64,000 nucleotides of DNA from Halichondria panicea (taxonomy: Eukaryota > Porifera > Demospongiae > Suberitida > Halichondriidae). Shown one piece after another: positions 21,172 through 33,270 of this stretch. The stretch spans positions 14,380,198-14,444,197 of the forward strand of contig NC_087377.1 of the NCBI RefSeq assembly GCF_963675165.1, given 5' to 3'. The position numbers were made by a program, and so were the translations under genes. Positions within the stretch are counted from its first letter, which is position 1, and every line of letters starts with the position of its first letter. Below the pieces are notes generated by a model. It was not told the origin of the DNA. It searched no databases and worked only from the letters and a program-made list of their open reading frames with translations.

Positions 21172-24100
21172 ATGTTTCATCTGGGCTGGATCGTACTAAC
21201 TGCCACTTCAGTTTTAACAACTCAGTCTGAAGGTGATCCTCCTATGTAATAATATTGTCACAAATGGCGCAAGCTAATTGGTTACCTTATTTCACTTAGG
21301 GACTCAGCATGCAGATCAAGGTCTTCTATATGTTGTGCTTATATATAGCTAGAGTCATAGTAATGATGATGCAGTGCATCATTATAAATTAAGCTTTTAT
21401 CTTGCTCTAGCAGCTACCAATAGCTAGTACTCTAGTGCAGAAATAACTACTAAGTAAATCAGTTGCAGGCCTCCTCCAACGGTAACTATATGAGATTGCG
21501 AGACTTCCTCGGGGTCTCTAGAGACCTTGGACTCCTGTAACTATGGTATAGTGTAATTCACATTGCTGTTTGCTTTTGAAGGTGCAGATCCATCAGTGTC
21601 TCTGACTGTTGAGGGAGGAGGGAGTCTGGTTGGTGAACAATGTCCTGGAACTGTCAAGATTTTGTGTTATGGAATAAATTTGTCACTTTTACGGTGGAGG
21701 TACAACGGGAACATAGATATATTAAGGTCTGCCTTTCCCTCAGATACCACAGCACCTTCTTCTGTTAATACTAATAATCCAGCGTTCGTAAGAGTGGAGC
21801 TGCTATCAGTAGCACAGGATCCAGCTAATCTAAATTTTGCTAACTTTTCATCTGAGCTTGTTGTAAACGTGTCAAATCTAAGAACAGAGAGTGTAACAAA
21901 TATTACATGTGGGGATCCAGGAACTTCCAAAATGATTCCAGTGGATGTTGAGATTATACAACAAACTGAGCCTGAGAGTCCCATTGGAATGAATGTGACA
22001 GCTCTCTATGAATTTGGATCCTTGACTGATGCCATTGTCTCTTGGAAAAAGTTGGTGAGTAAGATACATCAATGCTCATGTAAAATTGTAAATATCTCGT
22101 ATAGGAAACACGATGTCCAGAATTTCAGACCTTCTTGATCTATCAAGTCACACTGTTGGGCTCTGGTATTGTCACAGTAAATCACACAAGCTGTGGAGAA
22201 GTGTGCATAGTCAACTTTCAGAACTTTTCCGATGCTATTGAAGTGTATAGGGTGTCACTGTTTGCTGTTAATGCCATCGGGGCAAGTGAACTTGTGGAAT
22301 ATCCAGCCATTATCGGTATGTCAAAATTAATTATGTCTTCAATTATAGGGACCGGCAATTTAATACATATGTAAAAGCTATGAAATACCCTAAGGCCATA
22401 ATTATAATTATCTTACTATTAGCACAAACTTTTTTCAGTGAAACAAAGCAGCTTCTACTTCACACCTACTTTCCTCTCAAACGATTGTCTGTTTGTTTGT
22501 GAGTGCTTCTCAAATGGAAGTCTGGATACAGACAGTTGCAATGTGCTGTACGCAACTGACTCGATGTACAGGGATCCAATGATGATTGTTTCTCCACTCA
22601 ATACGCAATTTGAAATAGCTGAAATAACTACTGACAGAGTCTATTTTTTTGAGTTCTCTGTGTCTGTGAATGGCACTCTGGTTGTTAGGAACAGGCTTAC
22701 TGAAAAAGCGATATCAAGTGAGTATCACACAATTATAGACGTTAACTAATCTTCACTGTTTCAGGTCCGAGGTTCAGTACAGTGGTTATTGTTTTCCTTG
22801 CTCTAACCATTTTGCTTATCACTGTCGGAACAGCATTTGGTATAGGTACATTAAATTTCCTAAACTATGTCTTGCACATTAATTTTTGCAGTTATCTGTG
22901 TTGCTAAGCAATTGCAAGGGGTTAAAGCAAAGATTGTTTTGTTTATGGTATGTCTCTTTGGAATGTTGAGCTTGATTTGTCTAATTGTTTTCTTCATTAT
23001 CACTGGTGTTCAACAAGGTAAGTTCTTACTGAGTTGAATTTACTTTCTAAGATGTTTCTCTGTAGACACATGCAGTCTGGATTGGAGCAGAGCACGTGAT
23101 GCATTGGTCATTGTAGCCTTTCTGTTTGCTCTATTTGGAAATGCTCTTCTGGTCTGTTTCCTGCTTGTCTCTTGCCAACAAAAAAGTAAGGCATCTTTAA
23201 TTCTCAAATTAATAGCAATCAATTTAATTCGTGCCTGTGCCTGTTGTCAGAGTCTGGCCGGATGAATTTGCAGTTTAGTAAAGATTCCCAGACCAACATG
23301 TATAGGTAATAATTATAGTATAGTATAATATTAATTACAATTAATATTTTTGATTTCCTCAGTATCTCAGAACAAACGGACGCAATAGCTGAGGTTAGTA
23401 GTTGCTTTTCTATCAAATATAATAATTGTGCATGCGTTGCATATAGTAAAAACAGATTCGTTATAATAACTCAAATAAAATGCATCATTTGAAATTTAAT
23501 GTACTATAGAAATAACATAAATTTCTGTCATTTTAACTAAACTGCGACCCATAATAACATATGTTTTTTTACTGTGTATAGGGTTTGACTAGCAATTCTA
23601 AAGCAAATCCTGAGAAGACAAATACCGCTTCAGGGGCCAAGGATGTAATAGCACCTTCAGAGAATATGGAGTCTAGTAAAAACAAGAAGAGTGAGTCTAA
23701 GAAATTCACTGTCTACAAAGTTGTGGTCAGACTTGAGGATAGGTGGTACCTTGTGTTCAGAAGGTGATCAATGCTGTCCTTTGTTTGATCATGATGTATA
23801 AGGTGTTGTCACTGCAGGTACCCTGAATTTGAAACTCTTTTTGGCGAAATTAAAAAGGTGTACCCATCCTTGGATAAATTGCCAGGGAAGAAAGTCTTAA
23901 AGAACAAATTTGATCCGAATTTCATCGACGAACGTCGCATTGGGCTACGTGATTTCATTATCAACCTCATGAATGTATGCTTCAGTGTAAAATAGACAGT
24001 ATAGTGACTTGTAGGTATGTAAGCATATTCACACTCCCAGATCCCCGACATCCTAGAGTTTCTCCCAGTCCGTGAATTCCTGGCCATCAACGACCCACGT

Positions 24101-27100
24101 TCAGCACTCCCCATCAACGACGAGCCGGTAGACGAACAGAGAGTACAAGAGGCGGACAGGGTGAAGCTTGGTGAGAAGGAGGACACCACTGCCAAGATCA
24201 CTGACCTTGACCTGCTCAAAGTTATTAGGAAAGGAACCTTCGTGAAAGTAGATCCGGTCCTTTATAGAGCTTACAAACCTATTATGATGTATATCTTGCT
24301 ACAAATCACCTATCACCAGGTTAAATTATCTATAAGCACACAGTCATGTATAAGGTATAGCACGTGCTAGACCTAGCTACAGCAGGGAACTATTAATATG
24401 AGCCTGTGCATTTGGTATCCATGTTGATATGTTGCTAGCTCTATAGTTAGCCAATGAGAAGTGAGATGATTATATGCATTCAGCTATAATTATATGGTTA
24501 TATAGTGTCCCTCGTGCAGCGCCCTATAGGCCTTGTGACACTATAACATAACACATGAACCAAAAGCATGGTGCAAGGTCCTCGCTCATAGTCCATCTTC
24601 GTGGCTTCTTACTCATTCTGTATATGTCTCCCTATTTTATGATTGGCACATAAGCAAGCCAGGTTTGTTACGAATTGTGTATTCGAAATTTGCATGCAGT
24701 GGTCCAGAGAGTTTGTATTATTGATGTAGACTATACATTCATTATTTTGACGCGCTAGGGGCAGAAGCAGCTATAGCTGGAAATTAATTTTGCATTACCG
24801 TATAGCGGGGAGGTGCAAAATTCCGAGGGCAGTTATAATTACGCGAAAATGATAACAGGATAAACTCCCACACACCAGTATTTCACATGCAAAGCTATAT
24901 TGGTGGGTGTGATTCCTGCATGGCATTGAAACACGAATACTATAGAACCCACGAACATTTCGGCTGGAGGGCTCTGGAGCCAAATAGCAAAAATTTGCAT
25001 TTACCACGAAAAATTTCTCGCTATACAATAATTTATTACTCTTGTGGCATGTCATCACTGCACATGCATTAGTCGCCGTGTGCATGTATATAGAGCTTCG
25101 CTGTGGGATGAGAAGTTGTTCAGAGTCTTGTGTTCATGTTGAGTACCCAGGGGCGTAGCTATATACATTTACCAAAGGGGTTTCTGAAGGGATAAGGCGG
25201 CGCAGCGCGAATAATTTGGGGACCACGCCCATTTCCGGTTCCACACCTCTTAATTATACTGGTTACACCCCATATGGCTGGAGGGAAGCATTTTTGATAA
25301 GTCGTAGCTTCAGCTCTCCTCATGATCTCTTAAACTTTTTAGTGTAAGTACAAATGTACTACCAGGATCAGTACTAGACTCACTGGCCACTCCCATCATC
25401 ACTATCTTGAGGATTGGGACTGGTCAACTGCCAATCTGCGAGTTGTTTTTGTTGAATTTTAATTAGTTGCATGACATCATCTTGTAGTTTGTGCGGTTGA
25501 CCAAAGTTGCGTAACTATCAAGTGAATGTGGGTTATGTCCCGTGGTTTATCTAACACAACATAAGACCCAGCCCAACTACAACGAATTACGTGGGCGAAA
25601 TATGTCACATGACATTGCTTCTGCACTGTGATTGGTCATTACCGATTTCAGTAATGAGAACAACTCGCAGATTGGCAGTTGACCAGTCCCAATCCTCAAG
25701 ATAGTGATGATAGGAGTGGCCAGCGAGTCTAGATCAGTATCATTGACATTGACAGTGGGTATGAGCTTAGCCTCGATCCCAGGCCGCTCTTCCTCGAAAA
25801 GAGGGCCTGGTATCAACTGTTTGCGCATGCGCCACATAATCCCCATAAACTGGGGACTCCGGATATCATCGTATAATGCTCAGTAAAACAATGACGTCAC
25901 AACAAACGGAAGTGGATTGAAGAAAGTGGATAGAAGCGCGATTGTGAAGGTTTCTAGCCCGTGTGATAGCATTCTATATAATAGCTACCCTTAGTCTGCT
26001 ATGTTAACAAAGGACTCACAGCCTGCAACAGTGTGGATAACAATCCTCTGAACGGAAGAAGGCTGACAATAGCCTATATGGATAGGCCACGCCCATCTGA
26101 CACTAACCTTGGTGAAAGTCGACTCTATCAGAAAGAAATTGCTGCTGTAACCAATACAGCTCTGTCTCTAGCTAGCTAGCTAGCTATATACAGTAGAACC
26201 TCGATTATCCGGACACCTTGGTTCCAGAAGCAGGCTGGATAAGTGAATATGCCGGATAATCGAATAGATAAACCACGCCTTGATCCACCCACTTTATTGA
26301 TAAACAGCAGTGCCGCATGGTTGTCTGCGCATGCGCAGAAGATAAGCAGGCATGTCTCCATGGTAACAGCTGCAACGCGCATGCGCGTTTGAGGGACACG
26401 CCCATTTTCTGATCTGATAACAAGAAAACTGCCAAGCCGGATAATCGAGGTTCCGGATAATCGAGGGCCGGATAATCGAGGTTCTACTGTAGCTCTGTAT
26501 CTGACTTTATAAACTGAGTATTCTTTGTCTGTATGTGTTATTCAGGATATAATTCGGGTAAAAATTCAGTGTAATGGGAAATTACGGGGAAATTATCCAA
26601 TAATTTTGCGCATGCGCAAGCAGTCAGTAGCAGGCCTCTTTTTTGAGGCCTTGTGAAGGAGGCTAGTATGAGCTCTGAGGTTGGTGGCTGAGAATCAGAT
26701 TGTGGTGAGACTGCATGTACATGCAGTCTGGAGTCTGAGCATGCAGTAGAGGAACTGGGCTGACAATTAGGTCTCTTATCTTGGATTGCAGAAGCTAAAC
26801 TATAGTATTAATAATAGGCATTGAAATAAATCCAGGCTAGATATCAATCAATACTCTTGCTATAGTCTCCAGCCATTAGCTATAGTATAGTATATACACT
26901 GTAATTAAAATACAGTCTGGTGTCTGACTCTGAGCAGTAGTAGAGGAACTGGGATGATCTTCCATGGTCTCTTATCTTAATTGGATTGCAGAAGCTGAAC
27001 TAGTAATAGGCAGAATAAATACAGACTGGATCAATCTACTCGTGGTCAATATTAGCTTGATTCCAGGCCGATTAAAATACGGCCTGTTACCTATTTCATG

Positions 27101-30014
27101 GTGATAATGCGCATGCGTTAGTTCATTAAACTGAGGATGCCCTTTTTTTCTCTAGTCTATTTTCTATATATCTTTGTACATCAGCTTAGCTCTCTATTGC
27201 GTTGTTCCAGAAGGCTTTCACACTAGTCTGAAGCCAGAAGAGGCTCTCATCTACCTCTATGACGGTTGTATAGTCAGGATGTCTTACCTTGGATCTGTAC
27301 AGGATATATGGGAAGTGTATGGTGCCTCAAACTGCTACTTGCGAAGACAATCCGGCTATAGTACCATCCTAGACGTAGATGAGAGCCTCTTCTGTCTTAA
27401 AGCCTTCTATAGACCAACGCAATAGACGGCATAAGCCACAGCTTCACAGAACTCAGTCATATAGAGATAAAGTATTACGGAACGTAATATTATTCTTAGT
27501 AAACGGACTAATTTCTGGTGTAATTTACTAAGGTTTTACATTCGTAGTACGATTACCCATATTCTGTGTAATTTGAAGCGCATGTGCACTATCACCCCTG
27601 CAATAGGTACCAGGCCGTATTTTAATTGGCCTTGAATCGAGGCTAGGTCAATATTAACTTCAGCACATGATTAGTCCCACCCATTTTTCAGCAAGCAAGG
27701 GGGTTTCTGGGCAACTAGGAATCCATTAAGCTACTCCCCTGGTACCTTTACTGAGTGTATAGAGCGGAAACGCTGCAGTGGAGAGCAGCTGGAGCATATT
27801 TAAACCAATAAGATCGACTCATTATACCACCAAAGTTAATGATTAAAATAGCCTCGCTTAGTTTTGTTCGAAATAATAACAGTGCCAGACTAATCTTGCA
27901 GATTAGGGACTCGCTTTATTCATCCCAATCGCATCATAATTATATATTCTTATTCACGTCTTATTCACTATATAGCTGCACACACAACCACACACTCTAA
28001 CCACACATGCATACCTTCCCCATGCTTTCACAGGTCTACCTGGGTCGACACAAGGAAACTGGTGCTTTCTATACCATCAAAGTCCTGCAAAAGGAAGCAA
28101 TCAGTGAGGTTGAACTCACAATGGCCAAGAGAAATATCGCGATCCACCCGTTTCTAGTAGGCCTACATTACTCCTTTCAGACGAGGACTAAGCTATATTT
28201 TTTGTTGGAATATGTGAACGGTGGAAAGCTGTTGTTTCATCTGCAAAGACAGAAAAATAATGCTTTCGATGAGCCCAGTGCAAGGTGAGTAGTCAGACAC
28301 CATTTTTATGCTAAGCGGTTTATTTATGTAGCTGTATAAACTGCAAATCGGTCTGTCTGTTAGCTCTATAGTATATTATTTAAACTCCCAATCCTCAATG
28401 TACATAAAGTGTAGATGCCTCTAAAACTGCTCTGCATAATATTATAGTTCAAGCCAATCTAGCAATCAAGTTATTACCATTGATCCCACCACCGTATGAG
28501 TTGTTCCTAAGTCCATGGTGTGTGTTACACAGTAAAAACATATTCGTTATAGTAACATGAAACGCATCTTTTGAAATTTTGTTATACATTACTGAAAAAG
28601 TACCGCGGGTGCTGAAGGTGCCAAAGCTACACACATTATAATAATTATCATGATGAACATTTTTGCATTAATTAATTTTGGTGCATGTATAGGCAGAATC
28701 CAGATCACAGGAAGATCGCCCACGATTGTTTTTAAAAACGATCTATGCCAAAAGTTCAAGTCTAACTGCATCAGAGCCTTCAGCTCTCTTCTCACTCTTG
28801 CAGCTATATATATACCAATAGCTAGCGTTCTAGTGCAGAGCTATAACTACTAAGTAGAGTAGCAACACTCGGTGAACAAGTTTTGCTAAGCACTATTCTG
28901 AAAAGGCTGCAATGGCATTCCAAGTAAGCAAAACTAGGCATAACTCGAGAACGAAGCATTATTTTACAAATCCACGAATTAAAATCCAAGAAAACATGGC
29001 TAGAAGCCTATATATACAGAAACTCTTACTTGCACTTCATTAATAATCCTTGAGCAGTCTACATATACTCACACACACATGCACATGCACACACAAACAC
29101 ACTACCGTATACCTCGCTAGCTTGCGCATGCGCACCGATCGAGGCATAATGACACTAAAATAAGATGATGCATCTAAGTGTTTTTGCTGCAAAAACAATA
29201 TTCTTTTTCTGATTATAATGTAAGTGAGCAAAATATTATTCAAGTGGCCCTATCAACTCTGGTCAGCTTACATTTGAGACTTTAAATTAAACCTAAAAAA
29301 TATAAAGGTGCATACAGGACTATAACATTGCTTGAACATGTAATTACCCGTTACAGATTCTACGCTGCTGAGATCACCTCTGTCCTCGGGTACCTACACA
29401 GTCTCAGTATTATCTATTGGGATCTCAAACTTGAAAATATTCTGCTGGATGCTAACGGGCACATCATGCTAACAGACTTTGGACTCTGCAAGGAAGAGGT
29501 CAAATTTGGAGAGACAGTAAAAACTTCTGGCACTCCCGAATATCTAGCCCCTGAGGTGCTCAGAAAGCAAGAGTATGGTTACAGTGTCGACTGGTGGTGT
29601 CTGGGCGTGGTAATCTACGAAATGATGTACGGGCTGCCACCGTTTTTTTCTGAAGATGTTACTCAAAGGCACACCAATATTATTCAGAAGTCTCTAAAAC
29701 TGCACACTCACATTTGTATCACTTCCAGTGCTCAAGACCTGCTCGAAAGTTTGCTGCAAAAAGACAAAAATGTTCGATTAGGCGATCATAACGACATCAA
29801 GTTTCACTCATTTTTTAAGTCTATCAACTGGGATGCCCTGTTTAATAAGCGATTGAAGCCTCCGTTTATCCCTTCTCCGGTAAAGGATGCCCTCAAACTT
29901 GGACATTTTGGATCCGAGCTTACTGCCGTGGCTATTTCTGACGCGCAGCTACACGGGACAGAGGGTGTGCCATGTGTGAGCATTGCTGACGACACTTTTA
30001 ATGTAATGAACTAG
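21172..30014 (+). CDS. Receptor F: Ig-like/FN3 receptor with three membrane segments fused to PX domain and SGK3-like (pseudo)kinase
   Basis: Fourteen exons sum to 2886 nt, in frame, 961 aa: 21172-21232, 21582-22054, 22105-22315, 22439-22717, 22765-22839, 22892-23017, 23066-23185, 23251-23305, 23363-23393, 23582-23763, 23818-23974, 24041-24247, 28034-28284, 29357-30014. Signal peptide 1-20, Ig-like 21-178, FN3-like 179-248, third ectodomain 249-341, membrane segments in exons 5-7. PX domain about 515-605 (F-R-R-Y-P-E-F, F-I-D-E-R-R-I-G-L) and AGC kinase about 646-905, in SGK3 order. The glycine loop reads R-K-G-T-F-V-K (two glycines lost). K675, D765, D-F-G (783-785) and A-P-E are kept, but the helix-C Glu is K691 and the H/Y-R-D Arg is W764. 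The phenylalanine of the activation-loop F-C-G-T-P-E-Y is missing. So it may be a weak or pseudo-kinase. The phase-0 joint before exon 10 equals that before the tail exon of receptor A, supporting fusion. Alternative: a separate SGK3-like gene starting at the ATG at 23667. Confidence 0.75.
25376..25732. mobile_element. Inverted-repeat element in intron 12 of receptor F
   Basis: Arms of about 70 bases (CTCACTGGCCACTCCCATCA... left and its reverse complement right) enclose about 200 bases with no coding potential. It lies inside the 3.8-kb intron between the PX and kinase exons. Confidence 0.7.
25768..26665. mobile_element. 898-bp TAGCCTCG-type element with 9-bp target duplication
   Basis: It starts TAGCCTCGATCCCAGGCCG and ends GGAAGGAGGCTA-like (AAGGAGGCTA), with inverted similarity continuing through GCGCATGCGC. 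Direct repeats gtatgagct lie at 25759-25767 and 26666-26674. A separate TA-flanked element is nested at 26191-26489. Confidence 0.75.
26191..26489. mobile_element. 299-bp Tc1/pogo-like miniature element, TA target duplication
   Basis: Inverted ends CAGTAGAACCTCGATTATCC are bordered by TA on both sides. The CAGTAGAACCTCGATTATCCG type of end is typical of pogo/Tigger-like miniature elements. It is nested in the larger 9-bp-duplication element. Confidence 0.8.
27053..27645. mobile_element. 593-bp TAGCCTCG-type element with internal palindrome
   Basis: It begins TAGCTTGATTCCAGGCCG, ends GGCCTTGAATCGAGGCTA, and is flanked by perfect direct repeats ggtcaatat at 27044-27052 and 27646-27654. Inside, 27185-27430 is a second imperfect palindrome of about 240 bases (arms C-T-A-T-T-G-C-G-T-T-G... 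and G-A-G-G-C-T-C-T-C-A-T-C-T-A-C), so one element sits in another. Confidence 0.8.
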
Positions 30015-30640
30015 TTATACCCACAAAAAAGTATATGTGTGTTCTAGCGACTGTGTATCATCAGTCTTGATTATTAACGTTTTCGTCATTGTTTGTGTAT
30101 AATTATATATAGATCTATGTTCAAATGTGACTCGTGTTTACCTATAACTGAAAGGAAAACATTCAATCTGCAACAGGAAGCACAAAAACATATAAGTGTA
30201 CTGTTGCAAGTATATAGAAGATTAGCCTCGTTCCCAGGCCGATCCGTCTCCGACTTAGCGTTCAATTGGAGACGGATCGGCCTGGGAACGAGGCTAATAG
30301 AAGATTAGGTAATCAGTGTATGTATATACTCATGCAATTTGAAATACCATATTTTTATATAGCGAGTAACGCAAACATTAAAACTGGCCCACACACTGGT
30401 ATTTCACATGCAAAGCTATTGGGTATATGGTTTCCTGGCATTGAAACGCAAATATTAGAACCCATGAACATTTTCCGCTATACTGTAACTGATCATTATC
30501 TACTAACGCTTTAGGTTCTATAGTCTCTGTATATTCTACTCCAATCATTCTCAAAGCATTGTTTGTAATAGTTGAGTTGTAGTAAAACAAAGTCCATAAC
30601 ATTAAGATTGCATTCTCATTTTATCATCACGACAAGGCTC
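30015..30640. other. Short spacer after receptor F
   Basis: No supported gene apart from the 74-bp miniature element at 30223-30296. A stretch at 30340-30480 is similar to sequence at 24860-25010 (both contain ACACACCAGTATTTCACATGC-like and ACCCACGAACATTT-like words), so a dispersed repeat is present. Confidence 0.45.
30223..30296. mobile_element. 74-bp TAGCCTCG-type hairpin with 9-bp target duplication
   Basis: Perfect palindrome TAGCCTCGTTCCCAGGCCG ... to its complement ending CGAGGCTA, with direct repeats atagaagat at 30214-30222 and 30297-30305. Arms are about 30 bases, with a short loop. Confidence 0.85.
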
Positions 30641-31030
30641 TTACCTCAAGAACATCAATTCACAAACAGCTCAATGTAACATTCAAGAGCTAGACTAGTC
30701 ATTTGAGGTGATAAATACAGTTTAATTTTATAATCCAAAAGCTTCAATGAAATGGTTCCAATGCATAATTGTGATGAAAAAGCTATCCAATGACAACCTG
30801 CTATTTACGACACATAGTAGAAAAGTCCACCCTCCACACTCCCCAAACAAAGAAAGTCAGGTCAGCATTCCAACAGTGAGTGTTTGAGGTTGGTTTAGAA
30901 AATTAAAAGCAATGTCTCGAATATGACAGAAGTTGAGTTGAGTCTTACGGGCACACAGACAAGAAGTATTCAACTGCCAAGAGTAACGTGGCTACTTGTC
31001 CATTATGTTCAACTCCAGCCAGCAAATTAT
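30641..31030 (+). pseudogene. Decayed copy of the receptor A cytoplasmic-tail exons
   Basis: Matches receptor A from about 1890 to 2310: words such as g-a-a-a-t-g-g-t-t-c-c-a-a-t, c-c-a-a-a-c-a-a-a-g-a-a-a and c-t-t-a-c-g-g-g-c-a-c-a-c-a-g-a-c-a-a-g occur in the same order, with indels that break the frame. A fragment of a TAGGCCCTGA-type miniature element interrupts its end. Confidence 0.75.
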
Positions 31031-31093
31031 TGTTGCCCATTATTCTTTAGACACCTATTATGCTAAAATTATTATTATTATTTTATCAGGGCC

Positions 31094-31250
31094 TAGCTGC
31101 AGCAATACCACTACTGAAAGAGGTTTGACTGATAATCCGGAATATACCATCCGTATAATTATGACCGTCCGACGTCTGTCTGACAATTGAGGTAAATGGC
31201 CGACATTCTGGATTATCGTCAAACCTCTTTTAGTAGTATACTGTATGCAG
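31094..31250. repeat. 157-bp fold-back element
   Basis: Arms containing AAAGAGGTTTGAC and GATAATCC, inverted around about 60 bases. Both ends carry G-C-T-G-C-A. This is a probable miniature transposon. Confidence 0.65.
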
Positions 31251-31574
31251 CTGGGTTTGTTCTTTTTGTTCAAATTTGGTGTATAGCTGTAGGACAAACA
31301 TTATGATGCACAAAGGTTGAAAAGTTTGCTATGCAGATTGTTTTGTGAGCATCTGATTTTTAGAGACGGCCGAATATTGATCAGCTATATACTCTAGCCA
31401 TAAAACTTTGGCATCAGCGTACGCAAACCATATGCAAATCGGTAGTAAGTATATTAAGGAAAATTTGCAGCGCATGCACCCTATAGCTGAACAAAATTAC
31501 GTACTCAACTATAATTATAGGAAATCCTTGAAAACTTCTCTAGCTGTATAATAATTATCATACACCGTACCCAT

Positions 31575-31670
31575 GACCACCTCTGTCCTCGGGTACCTAC
31601 ACAGGCTCAATATTATCTGGACGCTAACCGGTCACTTCATACTTTCGGATATTTCAAGGTTTTTGATCAT
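31575..31670 (+). pseudogene. Fragment of the SGK3-like kinase exon
   Basis: The sequence a-c-c-t-c-t-g-t-c-c-t-c-g-g-g-t-a-c-c-t-a-c and then a-g-t-a-t-t-a-t-c-t-like words repeat the start of the last exon of receptor F (29370-29470), with deletions that remove the catalytic loop. It is a short duplicated scrap. Confidence 0.65.
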
Positions 31671-32033
31671 AAGATAATAGTGAGAATATAATTCTGCTTT
31701 TTTGTTATTTCTTCTGCATGCTGGAATTTCAAAGTGTGTCTGAGATCAATTCAAGAGCTGCATGGCATTGGACTTATTGTTGAATAAAAAAGAAGTGTGA
31801 CTGTGTCAACGTAATCATACTCCACTCTCTTATATCCAGGTCAGTGGTTTCTCTTGCCAAACCATACGAATTATTCGCTTCCATTTTCACCTTTGTAGCT
31901 CCATTACTTCCCACTTTATAATAGCTCAGTTTTAATCTCATTTCCTCATTTGGTCGGGAACGTTGCTTCTTTGACTCTCCATAAGACTCATTAGGAATTT
32001 GTTCTTTTGATTTTACACCCGACTAGGGGTTGG

Positions 32034-32402
32034 TAGATTATGCTAGCATAATTTTGAGCATAATAGGTACATTTTTTGGTGAGAATTATGCTGGCATAGT
32101 AGGCACATTTATAACAAATGAGAATAATAGGCAGGTTTCACAGAAATAAGGTCAGTACGAGTCATAGTATAAACAATTGGAATTACTGGTGGTTAATATC
32201 TCCTTGCAATTCTACATTATAGATAGAGTCACGTGGCAATTATTTATAGTTTGATGTTATACTTGTGCAACGACATGGGTCGATCCTATATTGTGCTTTG
32301 GAGAAATTATGTGGGAATAATAGGCGATTTGAAAGGTTGTTTACTTGAGCATAAAAGAATAGCATAATAGGTAATATATCGAACATAATCTACCAACCCC
32401 TA
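32034..32402. mobile_element. About 369-bp miniature element, TAGGGGTTGG ends, 9-10 bp target duplication
   Basis: Ends AGGGGTTGGTAGATTATG and CATAATCTACCAACCCCT are inverted. The direct repeat acacccgac(t) flanks both sides (32025 and 32403). It contains several g-c-a-t-a-a-t-a-g-g words and is inserted in the tail exon of the receptor B-like pseudogene. Confidence 0.75.
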
Positions 32403-32438
32403 CACCCGACTTTGTAAAAACACCCGTTCCTTTTATCA

Positions 32439-32524
32439 GGAGCCCATAAATAAAATAACTACGAAACGTGATCCCCGAGTATACGTTGAAGTTAGCCGCT
32501 CCTTCTCTTATTTATGGGCTCCTG
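32439..32524. mobile_element. 86-bp hAT-like miniature element, 8-bp target duplication
   Basis: Inverted ends AGGAGCCCATAAATAA and TTATTTATGGGCTCCT, with the 8-base direct repeat cttttatc at 32431-32438 and 32525-32532. A second copy is at 58284-58336. The 8-bp duplication and CAGG-type ends suggest the hAT group. Confidence 0.7.
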
Positions 32525-33095
32525 CTTTTATCGACTTCACAGTAAGAGTGAGTCAGGTCTTCATTTTTATGTGCTGTTTCTGGATTTAAATAGACAACCT
32601 CCCGATCAACTTCCCTTGATTCTTGTATTCGTATTTCCGGTGCAGTCTCTCTCGGTTGCACTCTAGTCTCCGTTTTACTTTTCAGTTTTATGATGAGTAA
32701 TTTTTCAGGAAAATATAGTATGTACCAATCCCGTGGCAAAACCGAGTAACATAGAGAATATGAATATACAACAACAGTAGTTGCTATGGTCAGATACAAA
32801 TTCATTGGAACAGCTCCCCGTCACTATACAGTTACATGTACAGCTGCTGATGTAAAGGCTCATGCATTAATAGAACTCACCAATAAAAACATTTTCTGTA
32901 ACAGGATCACTTCTCCCCACGTTGTTAATGGCTTGGAGCTCCAACACGTAGTTACCATCTCTGGAAAGCGGGACAGTGAATGTGACCCTGCACACCATTG
33001 TACAGTCACCACCATTAGTTGTTAAGATTTGACGATCATCACTCCCATTTAGGGTGACCTCATAGCGGTTTTGCTGTCCATAATTAGGGCATACT

Positions 33096-33242
33096 TGTTG
33101 TGGTTTAGTTTACTTCCTGTTCTATGTGTACTATTTATGTACGTGTGTTCTCAATGTTTTTAGTCTCTATTAAACTGTCAACTGTAAACCAGTACTGAGT
33201 TGGTAACTTAGCGGTGAGTCCAGACCTAGCTAAGTTACGACA
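33096..33242 (+). repeat. 5' long terminal repeat
   Basis: 147 bases, TG...CA ends, base-for-base the same as the 3' copy by my reading. It is expected to carry the promoter; no clear TATA box was picked out. Confidence 0.95.
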
Positions 33243-33270
33243 TAAATTGGCGACAAGGAGTTAGAACTCT

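Noticed and set aside
26176-26435. Overlapping minus-strand open frames of 68-76 codons
   Set aside because: They overlap the pogo-like miniature element and its inverted ends; no protein similarity seen.
27174-27425. 83-codon open frame
   Set aside because: It lies wholly in an imperfect palindrome within a miniature transposon and has no domain, splice or family support.
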